In this document: piece by piece, positions 1 through 6,929 of the stretch | Numbering within the stretch: the first letter of the stretch is position 1 | Layout of the letters: every line of letters begins with the position of its first letter | DNA from: an uncultured Eubacteriales bacterium | Lineage (GTDB): Bacteria > Bacillota > Clostridia > Christensenellales > Borkfalkiaceae | Length of the DNA stretch: 8,726 nt | Direction of reading: 5' to 3' | Assembly (NCBI GenBank): GCA_900545325.1 | Contig: UQZE01000085.1 | Location: 1 to 8,726 of the forward strand | Translations under genes and position numbers: made by a program | The notes under the pieces: generated by a model | Seen by the model: only the letters and a program-made list of their open reading frames with translations | The model's database searches: none | Told to the model about the DNA's origin: nothing

Positions 1-917
1 CGATCTAACAACACGGAAACATCCGGATTTTCCGCCGTAACGAAGTCAACTTTTCTTCCGTTTCCCCAAATGAAATCATTTATTCCGTCCAGCAGCGGTT
101 TTACGAACAAGTCCCCCATTTTCAGCGGGCCTCCGCTCAAAACGACGACCTCAGGATCGTAGGCGTGGATAAAACTGATAAGCCCTGCGCGCAATGCGGT
201 TACCACGGTATCGAGCGTATCCTCCGCGACGCGATCGCCCTTTCCGACAAGTTTTTCCAACGCTCTGAAATCCAAAGTTTTTTCCTTGCTGAATAAACTT
301 TTTCCGTAGTCGGGATGATCTTTTATCAGAGAAGGCAGAGCCCAGCCCGACGTATAAGCTTCGAGACAGCCCCTGCCGCGACAGGTACATTTACGGCCGT
401 TTTTCATCTCTATGACGATATGCGAACCGAGAGAGCCGGCGGAGAAATGTTTTCCGTTAAGCAATCTACCGTCCAACATAACCGCCGTGCCCACGCCCGT
501 GCCGAGAATGACCATGACGATATCTTTATACCCTTTCGCCGCACCGAAATTCGCTTCGCCCAAAAGCGCGGCTTTCGAATCCTGTTCCATCACGATGGGC
601 AAACCGAATTTTTCTTTGCTCCATGCGGCAAGATCGAGTTCGGGAGCATCTGTAAATTTGGCGTAAATCTCCGTAGCGCGTTTCTTTTCGGGATTGACCA
701 GACAAGGCATAGCTATTCCCATGCCGAAAAATCCATCTGTATTTTTGCCGACGAGTTTTTTGACTGCATTTTCAATATCGCATAAACGGTCTTTCAAAGG
801 CAAATGGGACAGCGACGGCAAAACGGTAAAATCTTCGACCGTTCCGTCCGTTACAACGGCGATTTTGATACGAGTACCGCCTATATCTAAGGCAATGCTC
901 TTCTTTTTTTCTTTCAT
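1..917 (-). CDS. ROK-family sugar kinase, probable fructokinase (3' end outside window)
   Basis: This cytoplasmic kinase probably phosphorylates fructose (or a related hexose) released by the upstream hydrolases, using ATP. Reading from the ATG at 917 gives 305 uninterrupted codons and the frame is still open at the window edge; ROK kinases are usually about 300 residues, so little should be missing. Visible hallmarks are the N-terminal phosphate motif DIGGT (residues 10-14), the likely catalytic base Asp112 in QDSKAALLGE, the second phosphate loop LGTGVGTA (137-144), His165 with the zinc-site cysteines 176, 178 and 183 in CTCRGRGCLE, and a C-terminal VVVLSGGP segment. The substrate-contact motif usually written GExGH reads GSLGSH here, a departure that makes the exact sugar uncertain. 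The start is supported by GAGG at 923-926, five bases upstream and overlapping the previous stop codon; only 7 nt separate the two genes. Family assignment is firm; fructose as substrate is inferred from the GH32 neighbours. Confidence 0.9.
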   Translation of the reverse strand, partial: MKEKKKSIALDIGGTRIKIAVVTDGTVEDFTVLPSLSHLPLKDRLCDIENAVKKLVGKNTDGFFGMGIAMPCLVNPEKKRATEIYAKFTDAPELDLAAWSKEKFGLPIVMEQDSKAALLGEANFGAAKGYKDIVMVILGTGVGTAVMLDGRLLNGKHFSAGSLGSHIVIEMKNGRKCTCRGRGCLEAYTSGWALPSLIKDHPDYGKSLFSKEKTLDFRALEKLVGKGDRVAEDTLDTVVTALRAGLISFIHAYDPEVVVLSGGPLKMGDLFVKPLLDGINDFIWGNGRKVDFVTAENPDVSVLLD

Positions 918-924
918 TTCAGCC

Positions 925-2193
925 TCACAAGACGAAACGGCGGAATTTTACACCGCAGGTTTCGACATTTTCCACTTGCTTCACCTCTTCGGGAAACGTA
1001 TAACAAGTGATAAAATAATTATCTATATACAACTCGCCCAATCCTTCTCTGTAAAGAAATATGAACTTGCCTTCAGGAAAAGTCATATCTTTTCTACATT
1101 CTTCCGCCGTTCTGCCGTCTTCCTTTATCGTTATTACGCCGTTCGCAAGGTCGGCAGAAAAGCCGACTTTGCCGTTTTCGGTTCCGAAAACCAGTTCGCC
1201 GCCACAGTTAAAAATCCCTTCCGCGATAAAACCGCGGTCGAAGTCTGGCGCGGGCAGATATTTTCCTTTCAGCAAATCGTTTTCCTCCGACCAAATCAGC
1301 CTAAGCGTATCCTCCTCGTCGAACGTAACTTTTTTTATAGGAGAAAAATACGTCAGCGGGCGTGAAAACTCATTTTCCTGCCGGCATATAGCGTGATGGT
1401 TCACGTACAGACTGCCGCCGCGCTCAAAAAAACGCATGAAGTAGGCGTGTCTAAAAGACCTGTTCGCAAGCAGGGCGAAATTTTTTTTCTGCGGTCGATA
1501 AACGCCGTCGGGCTTATCGGATAGCATCACCGCAATGCCGTATTCGTTGCAATAAGTACCCATAAGCATATAATACCTGCCGTTATGTATGCAAACGCCG
1601 CCGGCTTCTATTCCCTCTTTCACGCCCTTTCCCGAAAGATCGAATTCGGGCGGGCGGCCGGCTTTCCAGCACACGCCGTCTTCACTCACGGCATAACCGC
1701 AGCCGCAATAACCTTTTGGCGTCGCAGTAAAAAAACCCTGATATCCGGTTTCCGTCCGCAAGGGAAAAATACAGTCCCAGCGGCCGCCGTCCAGTTCGTT
1801 TTTCACATAGCGCGTTTCATCTATCCTGAACATCTTTTCGTCGCCGTATTTCGTCCAGTCTACTAAATTGCGGGAGTGCGCGAACAAAATGTTTTGCACG
1901 TTCGCCCCCGTGAGAGCGTCTTTGCGCCATTCCGAATAATTGCAGATAAATTCCCCGCTCTTTTCAAAATCGGTCTTTTTCCAGACCGAACCCGTGCCGA
2001 GATAGAATTCCATCTTATCGGATGGCCCGATACATTGGCCGAGATCTTCAAAATGCACGCCGTCTTCGGAAACGGCTACGCCGAACCCTTCGCCCGGACT
2101 GCGGTCGGTTATCAGGTAATACAAGTAATATTTTCCGCCGTAACAATACATCCATGTATCCCAGGTCAAATGTTTTTTCGATCTGAAGATCAT
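925..2193 (-). CDS. Divergent GH32/GH43-like (clan GH-J type) cytoplasmic glycosidase
   Basis: This 422-residue protein looks like a five-bladed beta-propeller glycosidase with a short C-terminal beta-sandwich. It has no signal peptide, so it should act in the cytoplasm on imported oligosaccharides. Propeller strands are visible as repeated aromatic blocks: GGKYYLYYL (19-27), GVAVSEDGVHF (38-48), GYAVSEDGVCW (166-176) and NGRYYMLMGT (204-213). The best candidates for the three acidic residues are Asp12 in TWDTWM (nucleophile position), Asp140 in RWDCIF (RDP-like position) and Glu196 in IEAGG (acid/base). None of the textbook GH32 motifs (WxNDPNG, RDP, ECP) is present in standard form. GTGSV (66-70) matches the same motif in the preceding lipoprotein gene, suggesting the two are more alike than either is to the canonical GH32. 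Residues about 310-422, with ELYIDNYFITCYTF (387-400), resemble a shortened GH32 C-terminal sandwich. The start codon overlaps the previous stop (TAATG). The exact substrate is unknown. Confidence 0.8.
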   Translation of the reverse strand: MIFRSKKHLTWDTWMYCYGGKYYLYYLITDRSPGEGFGVAVSEDGVHFEDLGQCIGPSDKMEFYLGTGSVWKKTDFEKSGEFICNYSEWRKDALTGANVQNILFAHSRNLVDWTKYGDEKMFRIDETRYVKNELDGGRWDCIFPLRTETGYQGFFTATPKGYCGCGYAVSEDGVCWKAGRPPEFDLSGKGVKEGIEAGGVCIHNGRYYMLMGTYCNEYGIAVMLSDKPDGVYRPQKKNFALLANRSFRHAYFMRFFERGGSLYVNHHAICRQENEFSRPLTYFSPIKKVTFDEEDTLRLIWSEENDLLKGKYLPAPDFDRGFIAEGIFNCGGELVFGTENGKVGFSADLANGVITIKEDGRTAEECRKDMTFPEGKFIFLYREGLGELYIDNYFITCYTFPEEVKQVENVETCGVKFRRFVL

Positions 2194-3677
2194 TATTTCA
2201 CCGCCTTCGATCTCAAATACTGAGAAAGATTTTCAAAACTGACCGTGCTTCCGTCGGAAAAAATCCCGATCTGTTTATTGTTTATTCCGTGTATGCGGAA
2301 AGACAGAGCGCATTCGTTCAGAATATAAAACACGCCGACCGAACCTTCCTGAATATAAACGAAATCGTATTTTTTCCCGGCCTCCAACTCCGTTTTTATC
2401 TCACATTCGCTGACTGTGTTGGAACGCAAGGAAAATGCGAACGTCTGTTTTTCCGGATCGTAAGAAAGATATCTGTTATATTCGTCGTCATAGCCCAGGA
2501 CAAAGCCGAAACGTTCGCTGCCTTCGAAAACAAAACTTCCCGTTATCATGTAACTTTCAGCGCCGTTCGCAAGCTTATTCCTCTGTTTTCCCGAAAAGCG
2601 CACAGAAGGCGCGCAGAGCAGTTCGTTTTCATAGCCGAAATAAGCGTCCAAACCGTCGACGGGAAGCAATGTAACCGAATCGTCTTCATTAAATTGCATT
2701 TTATGTGCGACAAGATGTCCTCCCCAATACAGATCGGAATCGTCGCTGAATCCCGCTCTGCGGTAAACCCAACCGACGAGGAAGGTCCCCTTGTCGCCCT
2801 CAACGACTTTCGGCGCATAAAAATGTTTACCCTCCAGCCGCTGCGGTTTGCCGTAACCCGAAAACTTTTCATCGGAAACGGCATACCACACCGTATCTTC
2901 CGGCTGTCCCGAATACGTGAGAAAATATTTTCCGTTCTGTTCGGTGATATCCGCACATTCGAGATTCCAAAATCCGTTTTCGGTATCGGTGAATATCACG
3001 CCTTCGTGCGTAACGGTCTGCAAATCGAGAGAAACGGTGTATTTTACGATCAAAGGCGCGCCCTTGGCGTTGGTTTCCACGGTCATATCGAAAACTTTTC
3101 TTTCCGCATCGTAATAAACCTGCGGATCACGGAAATCGACCTGACTGTATTCCGCGGGCGGAGAGATCTCAAAACCCGCTACCTTGACAAAATTTTCCAT
3201 GTTTCCTTCACTCTTCGCGACCATTACTTTTTCCCATATTTCTAAATTCGGGTTATGCCCCGTGTAAAAAAAGTAATAATCGTTTTCAGCCTTGACGACC
3301 GACCCCGTACCGATCCAGTAATCCTGCTGCGTAATGAATCCCGAGCGCAGAACTTCGCCTTTATCCGTATAATGTATGAAATCGGTGGTATCCACGCGGT
3401 ATACGCTGTGGCGCAGACTGCCGCCTTCGTCTTTTAAATAAAATATGCTGTAAACGCCGTTCTCATAGTAGGGCATCGGATCGCCTACATATCCGTCCGT
3501 TTCCGACGGTTTCCAAAACAATCTGTAATCTGTATTCATTTCCTGTCCGTATGCGTCGTATCCTTCCAAATCAGTTACATCGGGGACGACCTCATCCCCT
3601 GTTTCCTTGTCCGCACAGCCCGAAAAAGCCAGGCAGAGCAGAATTCCCGCAAGTAAAAAAACAAACAGTTTTTTCAT
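2193..3677 (-). CDS. GH32-like lipoprotein, probable surface beta-fructosidase
   Basis: This 494-residue lipoprotein probably cleaves fructan or related glycosides outside the membrane. The signal peptide ends in the lipobox AFSGC, so Cys21 would be lipidated. The mature part is a GH32-like propeller (about 50-345) followed by a beta-sandwich (about 350-494) whose end, YILNECALSFRI (451-462) and GIFSDGSTVSFENL (471-484), resembles the GH32 C-terminal domain. A full catalytic triad can be proposed: Asp66 in YVGDPMP, Asp184 in FRDP, and Glu240 in LECAD. RDP and EC are canonical, but the usual WxNDPNG nucleophile motif is replaced, and the WSGS-type motif reads GTGSV (123-127). That implies a different -1 or +1 subsite or a divergent subfamily. 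The ATG overlaps the stop of the canonical GH32 by 4 bp (ATGA) and has GGAGGG eight bases upstream, inside that gene. It ends in a 1-bp overlap with the next gene. Fold and surface location are well supported; specificity is inferred. Confidence 0.85.
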   Translation of the reverse strand: MKKLFVFLLAGILLCLAFSGCADKETGDEVVPDVTDLEGYDAYGQEMNTDYRLFWKPSETDGYVGDPMPYYENGVYSIFYLKDEGGSLRHSVYRVDTTDFIHYTDKGEVLRSGFITQQDYWIGTGSVVKAENDYYFFYTGHNPNLEIWEKVMVAKSEGNMENFVKVAGFEISPPAEYSQVDFRDPQVYYDAERKVFDMTVETNAKGAPLIVKYTVSLDLQTVTHEGVIFTDTENGFWNLECADITEQNGKYFLTYSGQPEDTVWYAVSDEKFSGYGKPQRLEGKHFYAPKVVEGDKGTFLVGWVYRRAGFSDDSDLYWGGHLVAHKMQFNEDDSVTLLPVDGLDAYFGYENELLCAPSVRFSGKQRNKLANGAESYMITGSFVFEGSERFGFVLGYDDEYNRYLSYDPEKQTFAFSLRSNTVSECEIKTELEAGKKYDFVYIQEGSVGVFYILNECALSFRIHGINNKQIGIFSDGSTVSFENLSQYLRSKAVK

Positions 3678-5056
3678 TTTTTATTCCCTCCGATCGTTCC
3701 CGCACGGGCATTTTCAAGTCCTGCAGCGGCAAGAACGGTATATTCGTCACCTTCGATGATTGCCTGGAAGGATACCGTTTCTCCGTCCGCGAAAATTTCC
3801 GCCGTTCCCTTGTCGGAAAACACGAGCACGTCGTGTCCGCTGCCCGTTTTACCGATAGACCGCGTACAAGAAACGCGGTGTTTCTGCCGGGTTTTGCAAT
3901 AAATCCGCCCGTTTTCGGCGTAAACTTCGATAAAATCGCCGCCGTTACCGAATGAAAAGCGGGCGCCGTCTGACATTTTAGTTTTCAGAAAGAAATTTTT
4001 TTGAATTTTTACCCCTTCCTCGACGTCAAATTCCCCGCCCACATAGGAAAACACGTTTTCTACCGGGGTTTGCACAAGCCGTCCGTCCACTATGGAAAGC
4101 ACGCGCGGCAGAGAATATTTCCCGCACGTTCTGTGTCCGATCTCTCGCAAATAATCGTTTCCGTCCCAAGAGCCGAGCCAGCCGAGAAGAACCCGACGTT
4201 TCTGCTCATCTTCAAGCGTCTGTGCGGCATAGAAGTCCGTTCCTTCATCGAGACTTCCCACGTTTTCAAAGTCGAAACGACCGCTTACGGTATCGAAACG
4301 ACCGACCGCATACAAACAGGCCTTTCCGTCATGATTCGGCCAATCGTCCCCCTGCATGCCGTATACGGAATAAACGAGCACATCCTTTCCGTCCATGCGG
4401 AAAAGATCGGGACATTCCACCATCGCTCCGAAACTGCTGTGTTCTATCGTAGAAAAGTGCGTAAATTTTTTTAAATCGTCCGAAACATACACGAGTATGC
4501 GACCGCGCCCATCATTAGACTGGTTCCCGACCACGACGTAATAGCGCCCCTCAATATATACGGGATTGGGATCGCGGAAATTTTTGATATCGGAAAAAGG
4601 CGGCAGATCTTTTTCGCCGATCACTTCGCCGCATTTTCTGAAATTCACGCCGTCGGTACTGACGGTTTTGCATTGCGTTTCAAAAATATTTCCGTTTTCC
4701 TCGTAATGCCGCGTATATAGGGCGACGAGCTGGTTTTCATCGTCGGCTGAAATAACGGCTCCGCCCGAATAACAGCCGTTTTCCCTTTCGCAGTCGGGGG
4801 CCAAAGCTACCGGCAGATGCTCGAACGTGATCATATCTTTTGAGCGGGAATGTCCCCAATGCATCGGTCCCCACACGATATCGTAGGGATAGAACTGATA
4901 AAACAGATGATAATAACCGCGATAATAGATCAGTCCGTTGGGATCGTTAATCCAACCGACGGGCGGTGCAAAATGATAGACGGGCTGAAAGTCTTCTCTC
5001 CCCCGATTTTTATTCTTTTCTATAAATTCGTTTGCAGTTTCTTTAAGATAAGCCAT
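3674..5056 (-). CDS. GH32 beta-fructosidase / sucrose(-6-P) hydrolase type
   Basis: This is a canonical glycoside hydrolase family 32 enzyme of 460 residues that hydrolyses beta-fructosyl bonds in sucrose or fructo-oligosaccharides with retention. There is no signal peptide, so it should act in the cytoplasm. The family motifs occur in order: WINDPNG with nucleophile Asp38 (35-41), the WSGS-type motif CYSGGAV (95-101), FRDPNP with transition-state stabiliser Asp162, and VECPDLF with acid/base Glu214. DFYAAQT (274-280) follows, and the C-terminal sandwich shows KGTAEIFADGETVSF (416-430). The start is set by AAGGA at 5062-5066, five bases upstream, immediately after a hairpin. The gene overlaps the next by 4 bp. 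Close relatives are often called sucrose-6-phosphate hydrolase (scrB/sacA), but the ABC importer upstream and the lack of any PTS gene favour unphosphorylated oligofructose as substrate. Family assignment is essentially certain; chain-length preference is not readable. Confidence 0.96.
   Translation of the reverse strand: MAYLKETANEFIEKNKNRGREDFQPVYHFAPPVGWINDPNGLIYYRGYYHLFYQFYPYDIVWGPMHWGHSRSKDMITFEHLPVALAPDCERENGCYSGGAVISADDENQLVALYTRHYEENGNIFETQCKTVSTDGVNFRKCGEVIGEKDLPPFSDIKNFRDPNPVYIEGRYYVVVGNQSNDGRGRILVYVSDDLKKFTHFSTIEHSSFGAMVECPDLFRMDGKDVLVYSVYGMQGDDWPNHDGKACLYAVGRFDTVSGRFDFENVGSLDEGTDFYAAQTLEDEQKRRVLLGWLGSWDGNDYLREIGHRTCGKYSLPRVLSIVDGRLVQTPVENVFSYVGGEFDVEEGVKIQKNFFLKTKMSDGARFSFGNGGDFIEVYAENGRIYCKTRQKHRVSCTRSIGKTGSGHDVLVFSDKGTAEIFADGETVSFQAIIEGDEYTVLAAAGLENARAGTIGGNKK
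3686..3691 (-). promoter_or_regulatory. Ribosome binding site of the GH32-like lipoprotein, inside the preceding gene
   Basis: GGAGGG on the minus strand lies eight bases before the ATG at 3677. It is within the last codons of the canonical GH32 gene, whose stop codon overlaps this start (ATGA). The strong site plus overlap suggests both independent loading and translational coupling. Confidence 0.8.
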
Positions 5057-5068
5057 AAATTTCCTTTT

Positions 5069-5100
5069 TTTATCCGCTCTCTGATATGAGAGCGGATAAA
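5069..5100 (-). promoter_or_regulatory. Intercistronic hairpin before the GH32 gene
   Basis: A perfect inverted repeat has 13-nt arms (5069-5081 and 5088-5100; core TATCCGCTCTC and GAGAGCGGATA) and a 6-nt loop. It starts 13 nt after the stop of the CBM-like lipoprotein gene and ends two bases before the AAGGA of the GH32 gene. In the transcribed direction it is followed by A residues, not U, so it does not look like an intrinsic terminator. Likely roles are protecting the 3' end of the upstream mRNA, marking a processing site, or lowering initiation at the next gene. A DNA operator is the alternative. Confidence 0.75.
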
Positions 5101-5113
5101 CGAACGTTTTTAT

Positions 5114-6904
5114 TTAAGTGAGTTTGAATATCTCCACGTCAGAAAACTCGATCAGCACAGGGTGCGCGCCGGCTTCGTTATAAGTTGCTCCGAAAGAGAA
5201 AACGAGTTCGAAATCCGTACCTATCACGATTTCCTGCGAAGTGGTGAATTCAAAGGTCTTCGCCTCCGCGCCGAGGTCAAACACCTCGGAAATGCGCGGG
5301 TCGTAGTCTTTGTATTTGTTTAAGATAAACCAACATTTTACATCTCTGTCGGCTTTCATGGTGAACTTAATTTTATAAAGTCCGCCAGCCTCGAGATGAA
5401 TTTTATTGACGAAAATTTTGTTTCCGTAATCGAGCGAGGAAATTTCCTCTATCTGATAATACAGTTTACCGTCTTTCGCATACATCGTGCCGAGACCGCC
5501 GGCATCGAGTGTCGCGTCGTCGGAACCGTTAAAGCAATTCCATTCCGTTTCCTCGTTATAAGGAATAAACCTGTGCAGCGAAAATTCGCTCGTCTTATCG
5601 CCTTCAACGGCGAAAAACTCAATTTTTGAAACCGTTATTTTATTGGTCGTTACGCCTTCGGATTTCGTTCCGATATCCATACGCACGACTGCGTCGTCCG
5701 CGATGTCTGCACCGGAAACGAAAGTGAATTCTATCGTAGTCTTTTCTCCCGCGTTAAGCGTTTTGACGCCGTAATAAAAAGCGCGCGCGTTGTGTTCCTG
5801 CTTTTTGCTTTCTACAACGATCTCCGTATTTTGCGTATTTTCTGCAGTAACTTCGATCGTCGCTTTGTATTTCTTATCCTTTTCTATCGGCGTTCCGATC
5901 GACTGCAGCATACGCAATTCATAACCTGCATCGGGATAAGCTTCGACGGAAACGGCGGCGTTTCCGCCTTCCTGTTTGGCTTCAGCCGCGGCTTTATCGC
6001 TCACTTTCACGACTTCAAAACCGTTTAAGTTTTCAGCATAATTGCTCGCGTAAACGGACTTTTCCGTTTCGGTGCCCGTACTTTCGGTAACTTCCACTTT
6101 GAGAACGTCGAGCACGAAAGCATCGGGATTAACCGCATCTTGCAAGGCGAATTTTCCCATCTGCATGAGTATTTCCACGTTCGCGTTCTCTTCCGCAGGC
6201 GCGGTAAAAATGAGCGAATACTCCGCGTAAGAAGTTCCTACATTTACGTTCCACGCGCTGTTTCCAAGCGGCGACCAACCCTTCGCCGTGTCGTTCGCTA
6301 TGTAATGGAACATGAACGGAACGTTCGACTTCATCCATACGGAAATTTCATAATCCGTGCCGGGAACAGTCTTGAATTCACGTTTATTAAGCATCACGTC
6401 GCCGGCATCCGCACCTGCATTCTTTACGTCGAGGCGCAGAACGCCTTCTTCCTTTTTCAGTTCCGCGGCGGCGCCGTTCGCCGTTTCCGCGGCAAAACCG
6501 AACGTGGAAATGTCTTCTGCGGCGGCGTCGTCAAACACGTATTTTTTATAACTTTCCTCTTTGTTGATGCTGCGCGTTACCGTGAGCGTCGTATATGCGT
6601 TGCCTTCATTGCCGGCCTTATCCTTGACGGAATAGATGATCTCGTAAGTACCCGGTGAGGGCGGCGTAGCGACGCCGTCTTTGAATTCAAGGTTCGGTTC
6701 CGAAGAAAGCGCGATCTTATCGGTAATATCGCCGTCCTTATCGTCTTTTGCCGTTACATTCTCAAGCGCGTTGAAACTTTCGCCCTGCGCGATCTGTGCA
6801 GAGTCAACCACTCCCTCGATGACGGGCGGTTCGCTATCTTTGGCGCAGGCAGTAAGTCCAAAAGCCAGAACGGCAGCAAGTAAAATGCTTAAAATTTTCT
6901 TCAT
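5114..6904 (-). CDS. Surface lipoprotein: Ig-like (DUF5011-type) domain plus three CBM-like beta-sandwiches
   Basis: This 596-residue protein has no catalytic domain that I can see and probably binds polysaccharide at the cell surface. The signal peptide ends in the lipobox LTAC with Cys20 as the lipid site. Residues about 25-110 form an Ig-like domain of the DUF5011/HYR kind: EPPVIEG, the acidic DDKDGDIT turn (54-61) and PGTYEIIYSVKDKAGN (84-99). Three segments follow with the same two-part pattern of CBM4/9-like jelly rolls, a lysine/aromatic-rich strand and a late hydrophobic strand ending in Gly: YEISVWMKS (185-193) with EILMQMG (244-250); KYKATIEVTAE (345-355) with VRMDIG (407-412); and LYKIKFTMKAD (509-519) with ELVFSFG (566-572). 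The start has AAGGAG at 6911-6916. Its place between the binding protein and the hydrolases suggests capture of fructan. The ligand is not readable from the sequence, and the CBM family number is tentative. Confidence 0.85.
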   Translation of the reverse strand: MKKILSILLAAVLAFGLTACAKDSEPPVIEGVVDSAQIAQGESFNALENVTAKDDKDGDITDKIALSSEPNLEFKDGVATPPSPGTYEIIYSVKDKAGNEGNAYTTLTVTRSINKEESYKKYVFDDAAAEDISTFGFAAETANGAAAELKKEEGVLRLDVKNAGADAGDVMLNKREFKTVPGTDYEISVWMKSNVPFMFHYIANDTAKGWSPLGNSAWNVNVGTSYAEYSLIFTAPAEENANVEILMQMGKFALQDAVNPDAFVLDVLKVEVTESTGTETEKSVYASNYAENLNGFEVVKVSDKAAAEAKQEGGNAAVSVEAYPDAGYELRMLQSIGTPIEKDKKYKATIEVTAENTQNTEIVVESKKQEHNARAFYYGVKTLNAGEKTTIEFTFVSGADIADDAVVRMDIGTKSEGVTTNKITVSKIEFFAVEGDKTSEFSLHRFIPYNEETEWNCFNGSDDATLDAGGLGTMYAKDGKLYYQIEEISSLDYGNKIFVNKIHLEAGGLYKIKFTMKADRDVKCWFILNKYKDYDPRISEVFDLGAEAKTFEFTTSQEIVIGTDFELVFSFGATYNEAGAHPVLIEFSDVEIFKLT

Positions 6905-6910
6905 AAATCT

Positions 6911-6916
6911 CTCCTT
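6911..6916 (-). promoter_or_regulatory. Ribosome binding site of the CBM-like lipoprotein gene
   Basis: AAGGAG on the minus strand lies six bases before the ATG at 6904, in the 25-nt gap after the binding-protein gene. It matches the site of the binding-protein gene, so both surface proteins have strong initiation signals. Confidence 0.85.
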
Positions 6917-6929
6917 ATCTTTTTATTTA

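Noticed and set aside
151..390. Minus-strand 79-codon frame inside the ROK kinase
   Set aside because: It is a different frame of the kinase coding strand; the kinase frame is intact across the region and carries the zinc motif there.
694..1365. Plus-strand open frame (223 codons) opposite the kinase/hydrolase junction
   Set aside because: It spans the ends of two real minus-strand genes and shows no family signature.
1481..1488. Run of eight A residues (minus strand) inside the divergent hydrolase as a programmed slippage site
   Set aside because: The frame continues normally through Lys-Lys-Asn and no overlapping frame of interest follows; such runs are common in AAA-rich coding sequence.
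2289..3245. Plus-strand open frame (318 codons) opposite the GH32-like lipoprotein
   Set aside because: It is fully antisense to a gene with clear catalytic motifs, has no convincing ribosome binding site role, and its product looks like a mirror-frame translation.
5069..5100. Intrinsic terminator after the CBM-like lipoprotein gene
   Set aside because: In the direction of transcription the stem is followed by A residues and then a ribosome binding site, not by a U-tract. On the plus strand the T-run is separated by nine bases and there is no plus-strand gene to terminate.
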